In this document: piece after piece, positions 9,698-19,376 of the stretch
How positions within the stretch are numbered: position 1 is the first letter of the stretch
Layout of the letters: each line of letters begins with the position of its first letter
NCBI GenBank assembly: GCA_902558075.1
Contig: CACECO010000002.1
Coordinates: 1 to 64,000 of the forward strand
Reading direction: 5' to 3'
From: an uncultured Litorivicinus sp.
Lineage (GTDB): Bacteria; Pseudomonadota; Gammaproteobacteria; Pseudomonadales; Litorivicinaceae
DNA: 64,000 nucleotides
Made by a program: the position numbers and the translations under genes
The notes under the pieces: generated by a model
Database searches by the model: none
The model's input: only the letters and a program-made list of their open reading frames with translations
What the model was told of the DNA's origin: nothing

Positions 9698-10339
9698 TTA
9701 TGGCGCATCGAAGCGCATTCGTCTCGGCCGAGGTACAATCGTCACCCGTTCTGGGATGTCGTTGTTCAGCAATGACAAATGATTCTGAGGCGTGACTCCC
9801 TGGTCAGGCGTATCAGACTCGGCAAAAGTCTCTTCTGAATCGGCAGACTCTTCATCTTCAAGGCGGGTGTCGACCTGTGCAACGATCGCTGACCCCAACT
9901 CTTCATCGGTCGACGTATCGTCATCAGCCAATGACTCTAGCGAATCAAGGGCCTGCTCTGCGTAGCCTTTACCAACTTCATAAATAGTCTGTAAGTTTTC
10001 AATTACTGTGGCTGCATCAGTGTAATCGTCGCAATACTCATCGAGCCCGTCGATATTCGCGAGCAAAGGGTTTGTTTTCCAAAAAGCACGCAGGGCGCGC
10101 GCTCGTATACGCTCAGGTACACGGCCATCCATGAACTTTTCGACAGTATCCCCCAACTTTAAGGTGTCCGGCTCAGGTAACTCCAAAATTGATAGAATTT
10201 CTTCGTCGGACTTGTCCTCAAATTCATCCTCGACCGATTTAGCTTCGTCAGAGGTGGGAAGGGCAGCATCGGTATCTTCAGATTCGGGTCTTAACTTCCG
10301 ATCCGACCACCTCGATAAGAATCCTTTGTCTTCGCTCAA
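9698..10339 (-). CDS. DUF3306-like FDH-cluster protein
   Basis: GFLSRWSDRKL N-terminus, acidic linker, then region ending RPRRMRFDAP; typical of the FDH-cluster DUF3306 family. Confidence 0.75.
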   Translation of the reverse strand: MSEDKGFLSRWSDRKLRPESEDTDAALPTSDEAKSVEDEFEDKSDEEILSILELPEPDTLKLGDTVEKFMDGRVPERIRARALRAFWKTNPLLANIDGLDEYCDDYTDAATVIENLQTIYEVGKGYAEQALDSLESLADDDTSTDEELGSAIVAQVDTRLEDEESADSEETFAESDTPDQGVTPQNHLSLLNNDIPERVTIVPRPRRMRFDAP

Positions 10340-10941
10340 TGTTTCTTCCTCTTCCGCAACGAGGCTGGAGACATGTAAACGTCGTTGATTTGACTTACAC
10401 GCGGATCACCTATCCCCTCATCGACTTGGTCTACCTCCAACCGATCGCGCTTGCGCTTTTTGAACGGCTCCTCAACAAAGTGATGATCAACAAATTGCTG
10501 AGCCCAACTCGCAATGATCGGTGGTATCGGAACTGCCTCGACAAGACTAAAACCACTGTCTAAAAGATCCTGAGCCTCGTAAGGCGACAAAGTCACATCA
10601 GTCACTTGCCAGCCACCGGGGGACCCGCCAGTCTCATCTTCATCCAAGATCACAAAGGCGGATGGAATCTCCATCGACAATGCAACACGATACGCTTCAA
10701 CATCCGATCGATAGAGCGTGAGTGAGAGTGTTCTCGCGTGATATTGGGTGACGTCGCCCTCAGAGCGAAGTTCAACCCAATGGGCAATATCAGCCCCGGG
10801 AATCAAGCCTGATGGCTTCCAGATTTCCGACGCCCAGCGCGTAACGCCTGGATGTCTACTCACAACGATTCCCACCGGCATGGATATCATCCGTGCAGAA
10901 AACAAATCCGACTGATCGATGTGTTGGTTTGGGTCGCCCAC
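10336..10941 (-). CDS. DUF3305-like FDH-cluster protein
   Basis: ISMPVGIVVSRHPGVTRWASEIWKPSGLIPGA ... LSLTLYRSDVEAYRVAL; adjacent to DUF3306-like gene with ATGA overlap. Confidence 0.78.
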   Translation of the reverse strand: MGDPNQHIDQSDLFSARMISMPVGIVVSRHPGVTRWASEIWKPSGLIPGADIAHWVELRSEGDVTQYHARTLSLTLYRSDVEAYRVALSMEIPSAFVILDEDETGGSPGGWQVTDVTLSPYEAQDLLDSGFSLVEAVPIPPIIASWAQQFVDHHFVEEPFKKRKRDRLEVDQVDEGIGDPRVSQINDVYMSPASLRKRKKH

Positions 10942-10998
10942 AGATTTTTTTCCTTGAGATCTTCTTTTTGTTTCTTTTGCCCTTAATTCGAGTAGTCT

Positions 10999-13038
10999 AT
11001 GGTGACAGCTTTACAAAAAGATAGCCCCTCAACGATGAAAACCAACACCACCTTAATTTTATGTCGCTGTGACGGCAGCCTTAAATACAACCGTGAAGTC
11101 TTTGAAAGTCACGGCTTCAATGATGTCATCGTCACCGATCAACTCTGTGGAAATGACCTAGATGTTGCCTTCGCCGCACTGACGGAACGTGAACAAGTCG
11201 TTTTCGCTTGCGAACAACAAGCACAGATATTTGAGCAGTTAACTGAAGAACTCTCTGTGGAAAATGCACTCAAAGCATCACTAGGTCTGATTGATTTGAG
11301 AGATCGCGCTGGGTGGACTGCAAAGGATGAAAAAGACGCTTTAATTGAAGGCAAACAACTCGCGTTGCTAGCGGACGCAAGCCTCGATCGACCCGGCACG
11401 AAAGTTCGTGAAGTCACATCATCAGGAACTTGCTTGATCATTGCGAAAGATTCGAGTGTCTTACCATTCGCTGAAATCCTTGGTGATGAATTAGCGGTGA
11501 CTTGTGTATTGGAAAAACCACCAGCGAAAACCAGCCCATCAGGAAAATATGATTTGGCAATTGGACAGATTCAATCAGTAACCGGCGGTCTCGGTGCCTT
11601 TGATGTGGCATTCACACAGTTTGCAACACTGATTGCAACCGGCCGCGGTGATACCCACTTTTCCACACCCAAAGACACTGCATCATCAACTTGCGACATT
11701 GTGATTGACCTTGTCTCAGAGCAATCGCTCCTCGCCGCAGAGGCAACTCGCGATGGCTATTTGAGAGCACCCAACGCAGACGCGCTAAAGCTCGCTCGAA
11801 TCGGAGCCGAGGCCAAGGGACTGGTCGGTACCTTCGAAAAGCCGCTGTACGTGAAATATGAAGGCTCAATGTGCGCGCATTCACGATCTCAAAAGACAGG
11901 TTGTACACGCTGCGTTGATACCTGTGGTGCACAAGCCGTCCAGTCTAATGGTGACGGCGTTTATGTAGATCCTGACATGTGTGGAGGCTGTGGGGGTTGT
12001 GCATCTGTCTGCCCAACAGGCGCTATCATCTACGATGACCCACCTTTCGAATTTATGGTGCAACGTCTAAAGACACTCATTGAAACGTTCCAAAGTCACA
12101 CACAAACAGCACCACGAGTATTTTTCATCGACCGTCATTTCGGTCGTCATTTAATCGCAGAATCTGCTCGCTTCAGCCAAGGGCTGCCCGCGGATGTCAT
12201 CCCCTACGAAGTGGATAATGTGGAGCTGATTGGTCATGCAGAGCTACTTGCAGCGCTCGCGGCCGGTGCAAGTGAAGCGCTGATTCTTAAATCACCAAAA
12301 ACAGCCAAGACAGCAATCGAAAATCAATCGGCATTAACACATCGGTTGTTAGGTGCTACACGTGTCGATGCTCAGCGTGTCAAAGTCATCGAGGCCAATG
12401 ATATTGCCTCACTTGAAGAAGCCTTGTATGGAACGCGAATGCCAGCGCTTAGGCATGAAGAAATCGCATTGCTCGGCGGTCGTCGCGAGGTTGCCAAACG
12501 AGTCACAGCTGCGTTTCTTGAGCACGATGGTGAGTCATCCAGTTCAATCGCTCTTGAGCTCGGTGACCCCTACGGCACGATCGAAGTCAACTCGGGTAAG
12601 TGTACGTTATGCCTGGCTTGCGTTTCACAATGCCCAACCGGTGCCCTCAATGATCGTTCGGATCGCCCTGAAATCAACATCGTGGAAAATGCGTGTGTCC
12701 AGTGTGGTCTATGCGCCAACACGTGCCCTGAGCAAGCGATCACACTGAAGCCGCAGCTCAGCTTCGGACCACAAACGCTAGAACAGACCTCATTGCACGG
12801 GGAAGACCCGTTTGAGTGTATCGAATGCGGGCGTCCGTTCGGTGTAAAATCCACAATTGAGCGCATCATTGAGAAGCTCGAGGGCAATCATTGGATGTAT
12901 ACCGACTCGGACAACACCAAATTAGTGAAGATGTGTGACGACTGCCGCATTAACGCTCAGTACCACGATGCCACTGCACCTCTGCGCGGTCCCGATCGTC
13001 CAAGAGTCAGGACGACCGACGATTACCTTGACAGCTAG
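10999..13038 (+). CDS. Multi-cluster 4Fe-4S ferredoxin of the FDH cluster
   Basis: CTRCVDTCGAQAV, CGGCGGCASVCPTGAI, CTLCLACVSQCPTGAL, CVQCGLCANTCPEQAI plus C-terminal CxxC pairs; alternative start at 11035. Confidence 0.85.
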   Translation: MVTALQKDSPSTMKTNTTLILCRCDGSLKYNREVFESHGFNDVIVTDQLCGNDLDVAFAALTEREQVVFACEQQAQIFEQLTEELSVENALKASLGLIDLRDRAGWTAKDEKDALIEGKQLALLADASLDRPGTKVREVTSSGTCLIIAKDSSVLPFAEILGDELAVTCVLEKPPAKTSPSGKYDLAIGQIQSVTGGLGAFDVAFTQFATLIATGRGDTHFSTPKDTASSTCDIVIDLVSEQSLLAAEATRDGYLRAPNADALKLARIGAEAKGLVGTFEKPLYVKYEGSMCAHSRSQKTGCTRCVDTCGAQAVQSNGDGVYVDPDMCGGCGGCASVCPTGAIIYDDPPFEFMVQRLKTLIETFQSHTQTAPRVFFIDRHFGRHLIAESARFSQGLPADVIPYEVDNVELIGHAELLAALAAGASEALILKSPKTAKTAIENQSALTHRLLGATRVDAQRVKVIEANDIASLEEALYGTRMPALRHEEIALLGGRREVAKRVTAAFLEHDGESSSSIALELGDPYGTIEVNSGKCTLCLACVSQCPTGALNDRSDRPEINIVENACVQCGLCANTCPEQAITLKPQLSFGPQTLEQTSLHGEDPFECIECGRPFGVKSTIERIIEKLEGNHWMYTDSDNTKLVKMCDDCRINAQYHDATAPLRGPDRPRVRTTDDYLDS

Positions 13039-13796
13039 GGATTGAATTGAATCGGTTTACCCAAATCAAGTGGCGTCAACGAATTCACAAAAGCAACGAT
13101 GTCGTTAACATCGTCCATTTGCAGGTCGATTGGCGCAATCGTGATCAACGCACGATTTTTTTCAATTCCAGATCCTTCGACTGAAATCAAAGCTTTATGC
13201 GGCGACACAGCATAAAACCTCGAAAACCGGATGTACCAGTCATCGAACGATCGCATTGCATGGAACGAAGGCGCGTTATCAATGCCTGCGTACTTGTCGG
13301 CACGATCAACTTTGTGACAACGGCGACAGTGGTCACTCGACAGCTCTCGGCCATGGTCAATATTTCCGACAATGACCATCTCAATCGGAGCAGCTTCATC
13401 GGCGGCCGTCGGAATCGCGATCTGCCGACCATCCAACTCAAAGTCAGCAATCGTTGCCCGACCCGGCTCACTGACAAGCCAATCAACAAACGCTCGATAA
13501 TCAGAACTTTCGACGGCTCCGCCGACAGCAGTAATGTAAACCGTCTCTCCAGAAACCAATTTCAGTACTTCAGCTCCGGTTTCTGGCCGCTCGGTCACCA
13601 ATTGAATATCGCCAGAAGACTCTACCTGATCAAACCGAATCCGAGTTTTCAGAGAAAATCTTGGAATCACATACTGAACCAGTTCCGAAGGAATGACTAT
13701 TTCATGAGACAGACTTAATCCAAAAGCACTGTTAAATCCCATTGCCAACGAACTGACCCAAGCAACTGTTATGAGTTTTATTGTTTTTCTAATCAA
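13035..13796 (-). CDS. Secreted protein combining a ModA-like segment with a cytochrome c heme motif
   Basis: Signal peptide; GETVYITAVGGAVESSDYRAFVDWLVSEPGRATIADF resembles a ModA C-terminus; downstream CRRCHK heme site. Confidence 0.65.
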   Translation of the reverse strand: MIRKTIKLITVAWVSSLAMGFNSAFGLSLSHEIVIPSELVQYVIPRFSLKTRIRFDQVESSGDIQLVTERPETGAEVLKLVSGETVYITAVGGAVESSDYRAFVDWLVSEPGRATIADFELDGRQIAIPTAADEAAPIEMVIVGNIDHGRELSSDHCRRCHKVDRADKYAGIDNAPSFHAMRSFDDWYIRFSRFYAVSPHKALISVEGSGIEKNRALITIAPIDLQMDDVNDIVAFVNSLTPLDLGKPIQFNP

Positions 13797-13853
13797 TCGA
13801 CACCACCTGATAGACTGAAATAAGTCATACTTATCATGACATAGGAGACAGCT

Positions 13854-14051
13854 ATGAGCGAAGATAACTTTAATCTTTCAATGCGTAAGTTTTTAAAATC
13901 AGTTGGCGTCACTTCGCAACAGAAGATCGAAGAAGCTATTCGCGCGATTGACGCTGGTTCGGGCTTAACAAGCATCGATTTGACAGTCACACTAACGTGC
14001 CACGAAATCGGTCTTCGGCATGAGGTCAAAGGCACCATCGAGCTACCGTAA
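13854..14051 (+). CDS. DUF6494-like small protein (65 aa)
   Basis: MSEDNFNLSMRKFLKSVGVTSQQKIEEAIR...; directly upstream of mrp. Confidence 0.65.
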   Translation: MSEDNFNLSMRKFLKSVGVTSQQKIEEAIRAIDAGSGLTSIDLTVTLTCHEIGLRHEVKGTIELP

Positions 14052-14071
14052 CCGTATGATAGGACATTGAA

Positions 14072-14923
14072 GTGAGTGATCCCCAATTTAAAGATGCAGG
14101 CGTCATCGCAACCGACGGCGGCGGGCAAGGCCCGAAAAAAGAAGCTCAGCCAACACTCGAGGTGAAGGGCGTCAGGCACATCGTGGCTGTTGCGTCAGGT
14201 AAAGGTGGCGTTGGCAAGTCAACAGTTTCATCCAACCTTGCCGTCGCACTGGCGATGCGTGGACTCAAAGTCGGTCTTCTGGATGCCGACGTTTATGGCC
14301 CAAGTCAGCCTAGGATGCTTGGTGTCAGTGGTCGACCATCAAGCCCAGACGGCCAGACCATTCTTCCGCTCAGAAATCATGGCGTCACCTTAATGTCGCT
14401 GGGATTGATGATGCCTGACGACGAAGCCTTGATTTGGCGTGGGCCGATGCTGATGGGGGCGCTGCAACAGATGCTGGGACAGGTACAGTGGGGACAGCTC
14501 GACGTTCTGTTGGTCGACCTTCCACCTGGCACTGGCGATGTACAAATGACGTTAAGCCAAAAAGTGAATGTCACTGGTGCTATGATTGTCTCAACACCGC
14601 AGGATATTGCGCTACTCGATGCCAAAAAGGGGATTGATATGTTCAAGCGTATGGACGTTCCATTGCTTGGCTTTGTCGAAAATATGGCTTCGTTTATTTG
14701 CGATGGTTGCGGCAAAGAACACCATCCGTTCGGAAATGGTGGGGCTAAAGCAGAAGCTGAGAAACAAGGGATACCCTTCCTCGGCGAAATTCCGCTCGAT
14801 TTGGCGATTCGAGTTGCCTCTGATGGCGGGGTTCCGATGGTTGTCGCTAAACCATCAAGTCCTCAAGCAAAAGCATTCTTTGACATCGCTGATCAGTTAA
14901 TCGCAAGTGAGGTATTGAATTGA
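14072..14923 (+). CDS. Mrp/ApbC/NBP35-type Fe-S carrier P-loop ATPase (GTG start)
   Basis: ASGKGGVGKSTVSSNLAVALA Walker A, DVQMTLSQ, CDGCGKEHHPFG. Confidence 0.93.
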   Translation: MSDPQFKDAGVIATDGGGQGPKKEAQPTLEVKGVRHIVAVASGKGGVGKSTVSSNLAVALAMRGLKVGLLDADVYGPSQPRMLGVSGRPSSPDGQTILPLRNHGVTLMSLGLMMPDDEALIWRGPMLMGALQQMLGQVQWGQLDVLLVDLPPGTGDVQMTLSQKVNVTGAMIVSTPQDIALLDAKKGIDMFKRMDVPLLGFVENMASFICDGCGKEHHPFGNGGAKAEAEKQGIPFLGEIPLDLAIRVASDGGVPMVVAKPSSPQAKAFFDIADQLIASEVLN

Positions 14924-15639
14924 TCTTTGGGGATGTGATTACCGATCCAACCTTTCCACCGCTATTGAGCGGTGAAAAAGTCTCAAAAGTAGTGGACCCC
15001 TTCACTAAAGCAGTTAGTGCTTCAATGATGGGTTGCGAACCAGGAGTCGTTTTCTACGCGGAAGACCAAGATACGTTAAATGCAGCGATTACACTTGGGC
15101 CTGAAATTGCTTTGAAAGAAAGCGTATCGGTTGTCCATGCGTTGATGTTATCGCTCGCTGATAGTCTGGGTGCGCTTGGGCCACCGGAGCTGGCTGTGCA
15201 TTTTTTGTGGCCATGCGACTTCAAAGTGAACGCGGCACGCTGTGGGGGTATCCGGTTCAAGGCGTCAACGACAGAGCCCGATACCATTCCAGACTGGTTA
15301 GTTGTTGGTCTAACGTTACCGTTTGTAAGGCCAGAATCGATTGAACCAGGCTCAGACCCCTCACAGACTTGGTTGTACGAAGAAGGATGTATTGAATTAA
15401 CTGTTCCGCAAGTGATCGAAAGCTGGTCACGGCATTCGTTGGTCTGGCTGAACTCATTTGAAGAGAAAGGCTATCGGGGAATACAGGATCATTGGCGAGC
15501 AAAGTGTGACTCGATCGGATCAGAGGTTACCTATCCAAACCAGGGTACATTTGTAGGGACTGACGAGAAAGGAAGTTTACTTCTCAAATGCGACGGAATG
15601 ACAAGTATTCACCGATTGATTGATGAGATGGCACCATGA
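14920..15639 (+). CDS. Biotin/lipoate-ligase-like protein, apparently lacking catalytic motifs
   Basis: LAVHFLWPCDFKVNAARCGGIRFKA resembles the ligase WPND...K.xGI region; TTG start overlapping mrp stop. Confidence 0.6.
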   Translation: MIFGDVITDPTFPPLLSGEKVSKVVDPFTKAVSASMMGCEPGVVFYAEDQDTLNAAITLGPEIALKESVSVVHALMLSLADSLGALGPPELAVHFLWPCDFKVNAARCGGIRFKASTTEPDTIPDWLVVGLTLPFVRPESIEPGSDPSQTWLYEEGCIELTVPQVIESWSRHSLVWLNSFEEKGYRGIQDHWRAKCDSIGSEVTYPNQGTFVGTDEKGSLLLKCDGMTSIHRLIDEMAP

Positions 15640-16112
15640 AATTAGCACGAACAATTCGCCTCGACGGATCCGATGATAACATTTTCGAGAGTCCTGCAAG
15701 TGCCGGAGAATGGTCAATTAGCGGAGGCTTTGAGTTTTCGGATTGGAGCGAAGACGATCTCACTGGTAAGCCGCGCCAAGCATTTTCAAATGGCTGGTTA
15801 TCCCTTGAGTCTTTCGGCAGGGCAACTTTTGTCGCAGTCGCGCCAATCACCGACGCAGAATACGAGGCGCTGACACAGAAGCTCGCTCAATACTTCGTAG
15901 ATCAATATGGTGCGCCTGACATCGAAGCCGCCATTCCAGTTGCAAAAGACGAGCTTGATCATATGCAGAGTATGTGCGAAGACCATGAAGACAACACGCT
16001 GTTAATGGTTAGCCGCTCGTTGAATGAATCAGGAATCCATGAATCTTATCGATACAACAGTCCACAGGGTGCTTCACTCGAAACATTTGCTGTTCACGGA
16101 TCTGTGGACTGA
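15636..16112 (+). CDS. DUF6505-like FDH-cluster protein
   Basis: MKLARTIRLDGSDDNIFESPASAGEWSISGGFEFSDW...; ATGA-coupled to the ligase-like gene. Confidence 0.65.
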   Translation: MKLARTIRLDGSDDNIFESPASAGEWSISGGFEFSDWSEDDLTGKPRQAFSNGWLSLESFGRATFVAVAPITDAEYEALTQKLAQYFVDQYGAPDIEAAIPVAKDELDHMQSMCEDHEDNTLLMVSRSLNESGIHESYRYNSPQGASLETFAVHGSVD

Positions 16113-17380
16113 GAAGGTCTCAAAAACTCTGCGTAAGGAATATATCGAACCACTGTGCCAGGTTCGATCAACTCCTCCTCAAACCCGATCTCGACAAGTC
16201 CGTCTGACCAACTGATACTAGAAATTCGACCTGAGCCTTCAGATGGAAACACATCAACTCGGCCGACTGCATTAAGACGCGCTCGCAGATATTCAGACCG
16301 GCCACGACGTTTCTTCTTCTTAAAATCAGCAACGATTTCATAGCCTCGAGGATCTCGCCAAATACCCCCGGCCAACACCTCCATTGCGGGCCGCCCAAAG
16401 ACCATCGTGCATACCCATGCTGCAACAGGGTTACCAGGGAGACCAATCACAGGTGTTCCTTCCCAAACCCCAAGCGCAAGTGGACGACCGGGTTTCAAAG
16501 CAATTCGCCAGCTTGTCAACTGGCCCTCTGATTTCAAAATTGCAGAAATGTGGTCTTCATCGCCGGCAGACGCACCACCAGAAGTGATAATCAGATCACA
16601 GCACTCAGCGCCTTGATTCAATGTATCCCGAACCGTATCACGCGAATCCTCCACAAGACCCAAATCGATCGCCTCAAATCCAAGATCACGCAACATCGAT
16701 AGGAGCATGAGACGATTAGCGTCGTAAATTTGCCAATAGTCAGCTAACTCCCCGGGCTTTCTTAACTCATCACCAGTCGATAAAACGCCAACGCGGAGAC
16801 GTGAAAATACCTCAACCTCAGCAACCCCAGCCGACGCGAGCAACGAAAGATCAGTTGCAGTCAGACGTCTCCCGCACTTTAATATCGGCGTCCCAACAAT
16901 CACATCTTCGCCCACTTCACGGGTGTTGGACCATTGCTTTAATGGTCCATTGAATGCAATTCGCTGTGGCTCAATCGTGCAATCCTCCTCTAACACAACG
17001 GTGTCCACACCGTCGGGCAAAATCGCACCGGTCAAAATCCGGACTGCTTGACCTTTTTCCACACAGCCAGCAAAAGGAACACCGGCTGCGGCGCGCCCAT
17101 CACATAGCTGCATAATTTGCGGGCCGTCTGGAATTGGACCCGCAAACCCATAACCATCAACCGCTGAATTAGATCCCGGTGGATTTGACCTGACTGCTCC
17201 AACATCGGCAGATAGGATTCGATCTGAAGCGGTTTCAACTGGAATTTGATGACCTGCGCTTACAACCGTCGATAATGCATCTTTGAGAAGTTTTTTGGCC
17301 TCATTGACAGGCGTCCAGTCAACGCCTGGTGGCAGTGCGAAACAGTCATTTCGAAGCGGTGGCGGTTGAATTTCGGTCAT
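16094..17380 (-). CDS. moeA: Molybdopterin molybdotransferase MoeA
   Basis: AVDGYGF, VRILTGAILPDGVDTVVLEED, LSTGDEL, TSGGASAGDED, GLPGNPVA motifs; start chosen at MTEIQPPP. Confidence 0.93.
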   Translation of the reverse strand: MTEIQPPPLRNDCFALPPGVDWTPVNEAKKLLKDALSTVVSAGHQIPVETASDRILSADVGAVRSNPPGSNSAVDGYGFAGPIPDGPQIMQLCDGRAAAGVPFAGCVEKGQAVRILTGAILPDGVDTVVLEEDCTIEPQRIAFNGPLKQWSNTREVGEDVIVGTPILKCGRRLTATDLSLLASAGVAEVEVFSRLRVGVLSTGDELRKPGELADYWQIYDANRLMLLSMLRDLGFEAIDLGLVEDSRDTVRDTLNQGAECCDLIITSGGASAGDEDHISAILKSEGQLTSWRIALKPGRPLALGVWEGTPVIGLPGNPVAAWVCTMVFGRPAMEVLAGGIWRDPRGYEIVADFKKKKRRGRSEYLRARLNAVGRVDVFPSEGSGRISSISWSDGLVEIGFEEELIEPGTVVRYIPYAEFLRPSQSTDP

Positions 17381-17873
17381 GTACATAGTTCCAAATAAAA
17401 TCGGCAATAGATGAGATATCGTTGAGATTGAAAACCGGTATATCAAGTCCGCTGATCTCATAATCAGAGGCCACGGCAACAATCGATGAGTCCTCTTCTG
17501 CCAACACACTTGTCTGACGCTTTGCTCGACGTACCTCAAGTTTTGGAATTGGAGTCTTCTTAAATCCCTCAACCAAAACAAGATCACAGGGCGCCATGCG
17601 ATTTAATAATTCATCCAATTCAAACTCAGGCTGACTTCGATATTCATGCATCAAAGCAAACCTAGATCCTCCAGCTAACATCACCTCCTGGGCTCCCGCC
17701 CGACGATGCCGAAAACTGTCGGTTCCAAACCGATCAACATCAACGTTGTGATGCGTATGTTTGACCATTGACATCGTCAATCCGCGAGCTGTAAATTCCG
17801 AGACCAATCGTTCTGCCAGTGTCGTTTTTCCAGAGTTTTTCCAACCGACAACACCAAACACCGGAGTAGTCAT
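17346..17873 (-). CDS. mobB: Molybdopterin-guanine dinucleotide biosynthesis protein MobB
   Basis: VVGWKNSGKTTLAERLVSEF Walker A; KHTHH; LVEGFKKTPIPKLEV. Confidence 0.92.
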   Translation of the reverse strand: MTTPVFGVVGWKNSGKTTLAERLVSEFTARGLTMSMVKHTHHNVDVDRFGTDSFRHRRAGAQEVMLAGGSRFALMHEYRSQPEFELDELLNRMAPCDLVLVEGFKKTPIPKLEVRRAKRQTSVLAEEDSSIVAVASDYEISGLDIPVFNLNDISSIADFIWNYVHDRNSTATASK

Positions 17874-18496
17874 CGTCGCTCCTCCTGTTGGGCAGCGACC
17901 AGATCTTCCCGCGTATTGACATTAAAAAATGGATCGCGCGAACCAGAGGCATGAGCAAATTGAACCTCAGCCCCCCTAACTGAATCAGTCCAAATCACGA
18001 TCTTCCGAATACCCCGTTGCAATGCATCACGAAGATTGTTCTCGAGCGACACGTGCCAGAGCCCAAAGGTTGGATGGCGCATCCATTTCGACTTCTCATC
18101 ATCGAAGCTTGACGCAAGAACGACAGGAGCCTGACTTTCCAGCGCTTTCCCCATGGCCCTAGCGACGAAATCAGTCGGAAAGAATGGCGTATCGGCAGCG
18201 ACCGAAGCGACCCAATTAAACTGATGCTCCCGAGCGTATTCAAGCGCAGCAAGTACCCCTGCCAGTGGACCCAGATACCCGGTTAGTGAATCAGTAATAC
18301 ATGGGAGCCCAAACGAACCAAATCGCTCAACATCACCGTTGACGTTCAACACAACATCATCAACCTGGGGATGGAGCCGCTCTAAGACTTCGTCAAGAAT
18401 TGTTTTCTGTCCAAGTCGCAATAGTCCCTTATCAGAACCGCCCATCCGAGTAGCAAGACCACCTGCTAGCACGACTCCCAAAATTCCATCATTCAT
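17870..18496 (-). CDS. mobA: Molybdenum cofactor guanylyltransferase MobA
   Basis: GVVLAGGLATRMGGSDKGLL; start chosen at MNDGILGVVLAGG. Confidence 0.92.
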   Translation of the reverse strand: MNDGILGVVLAGGLATRMGGSDKGLLRLGQKTILDEVLERLHPQVDDVVLNVNGDVERFGSFGLPCITDSLTGYLGPLAGVLAALEYAREHQFNWVASVAADTPFFPTDFVARAMGKALESQAPVVLASSFDDEKSKWMRHPTFGLWHVSLENNLRDALQRGIRKIVIWTDSVRGAEVQFAHASGSRDPFFNVNTREDLVAAQQEERR

Positions 18497-19376
18497 CAAC
18501 AGCACTCTTGCGACGGTGTTTTTTATCTTCTTCTGGCACTGACTCTGGATCCGTATCGAAGACCAAACGTTCTTCACCACTCAAACAAATGAATTTTCTA
18601 CCACGCATTCGGCCGATCAACGTTAGGCCCACTTGCTTCGCAATGTCGACGCCCCATGCCGTGAATCCAGACCGACTGATGAGAACCGGGATCTCCATCA
18701 ACGCTGTTTTGATCACCATTTCAGACGTCAACCGGCCCGTGGTGTACATGATTTTATTATCAGGCGCCACCGCCTCGAGGTGCATCCAGCCTGAAATCTT
18801 ATCGACCGCGTTATGGCGACCTACATCTTCCATATACACCAGAGGCTTGTCCTGTTCGCAGAGAATCGTGCCGTGAATTGCTCCGGTTTCAAGATACAGG
18901 CTTGGGGTTCGATTGATTAAGTGACTGAGGTGATAAATCCATGATGTATGGACAGGAGTCGCTGCCAACTTGACTTGATCGACACCTTCCATCATGTCTC
19001 CAAAGACTGTGCCAATCGCACACCCTGATGTTCGCGTTTTTTTGCTCAACTTTTCTTCGTAGTTCGACTCGCACTCGGTACGTACAACAACCACTTCCAA
19101 TTCTTCGTCGTACTCGACAACTTCAATCACATCATCAGACTTCAACATTCCCTGATTTTTTAAAAATCCAACTGCGAGGTACTCGGGATAATCGCCGATG
19201 GTCATTGCAGTCACGATTTCTTGGGCGTTAAGGTATATAGTCAGTGGGCGCTCTTCGATAACAGATGTCTCAGTGGACTGACCATATTGATTGACTCCCT
19301 GAATCAGACGCGACAATCGGGGGTCATTCGGATTGGGCCGGATCCGATAGGATTCAATGTGATCTAGTGTTGGCAT
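18489..19376 (-). CDS. fdhD: FDH sulfurtransferase FdhD (single-Cys variant)
   Basis: TSGCAIGT, VYMEDVGRHNAVDKISG, TTGRLTSEMVIKTA, SRSGFTAWGVDIA motifs. Confidence 0.93.
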   Translation of the reverse strand: MPTLDHIESYRIRPNPNDPRLSRLIQGVNQYGQSTETSVIEERPLTIYLNAQEIVTAMTIGDYPEYLAVGFLKNQGMLKSDDVIEVVEYDEELEVVVVRTECESNYEEKLSKKTRTSGCAIGTVFGDMMEGVDQVKLAATPVHTSWIYHLSHLINRTPSLYLETGAIHGTILCEQDKPLVYMEDVGRHNAVDKISGWMHLEAVAPDNKIMYTTGRLTSEMVIKTALMEIPVLISRSGFTAWGVDIAKQVGLTLIGRMRGRKFICLSGEERLVFDTDPESVPEEDKKHRRKSAVDE

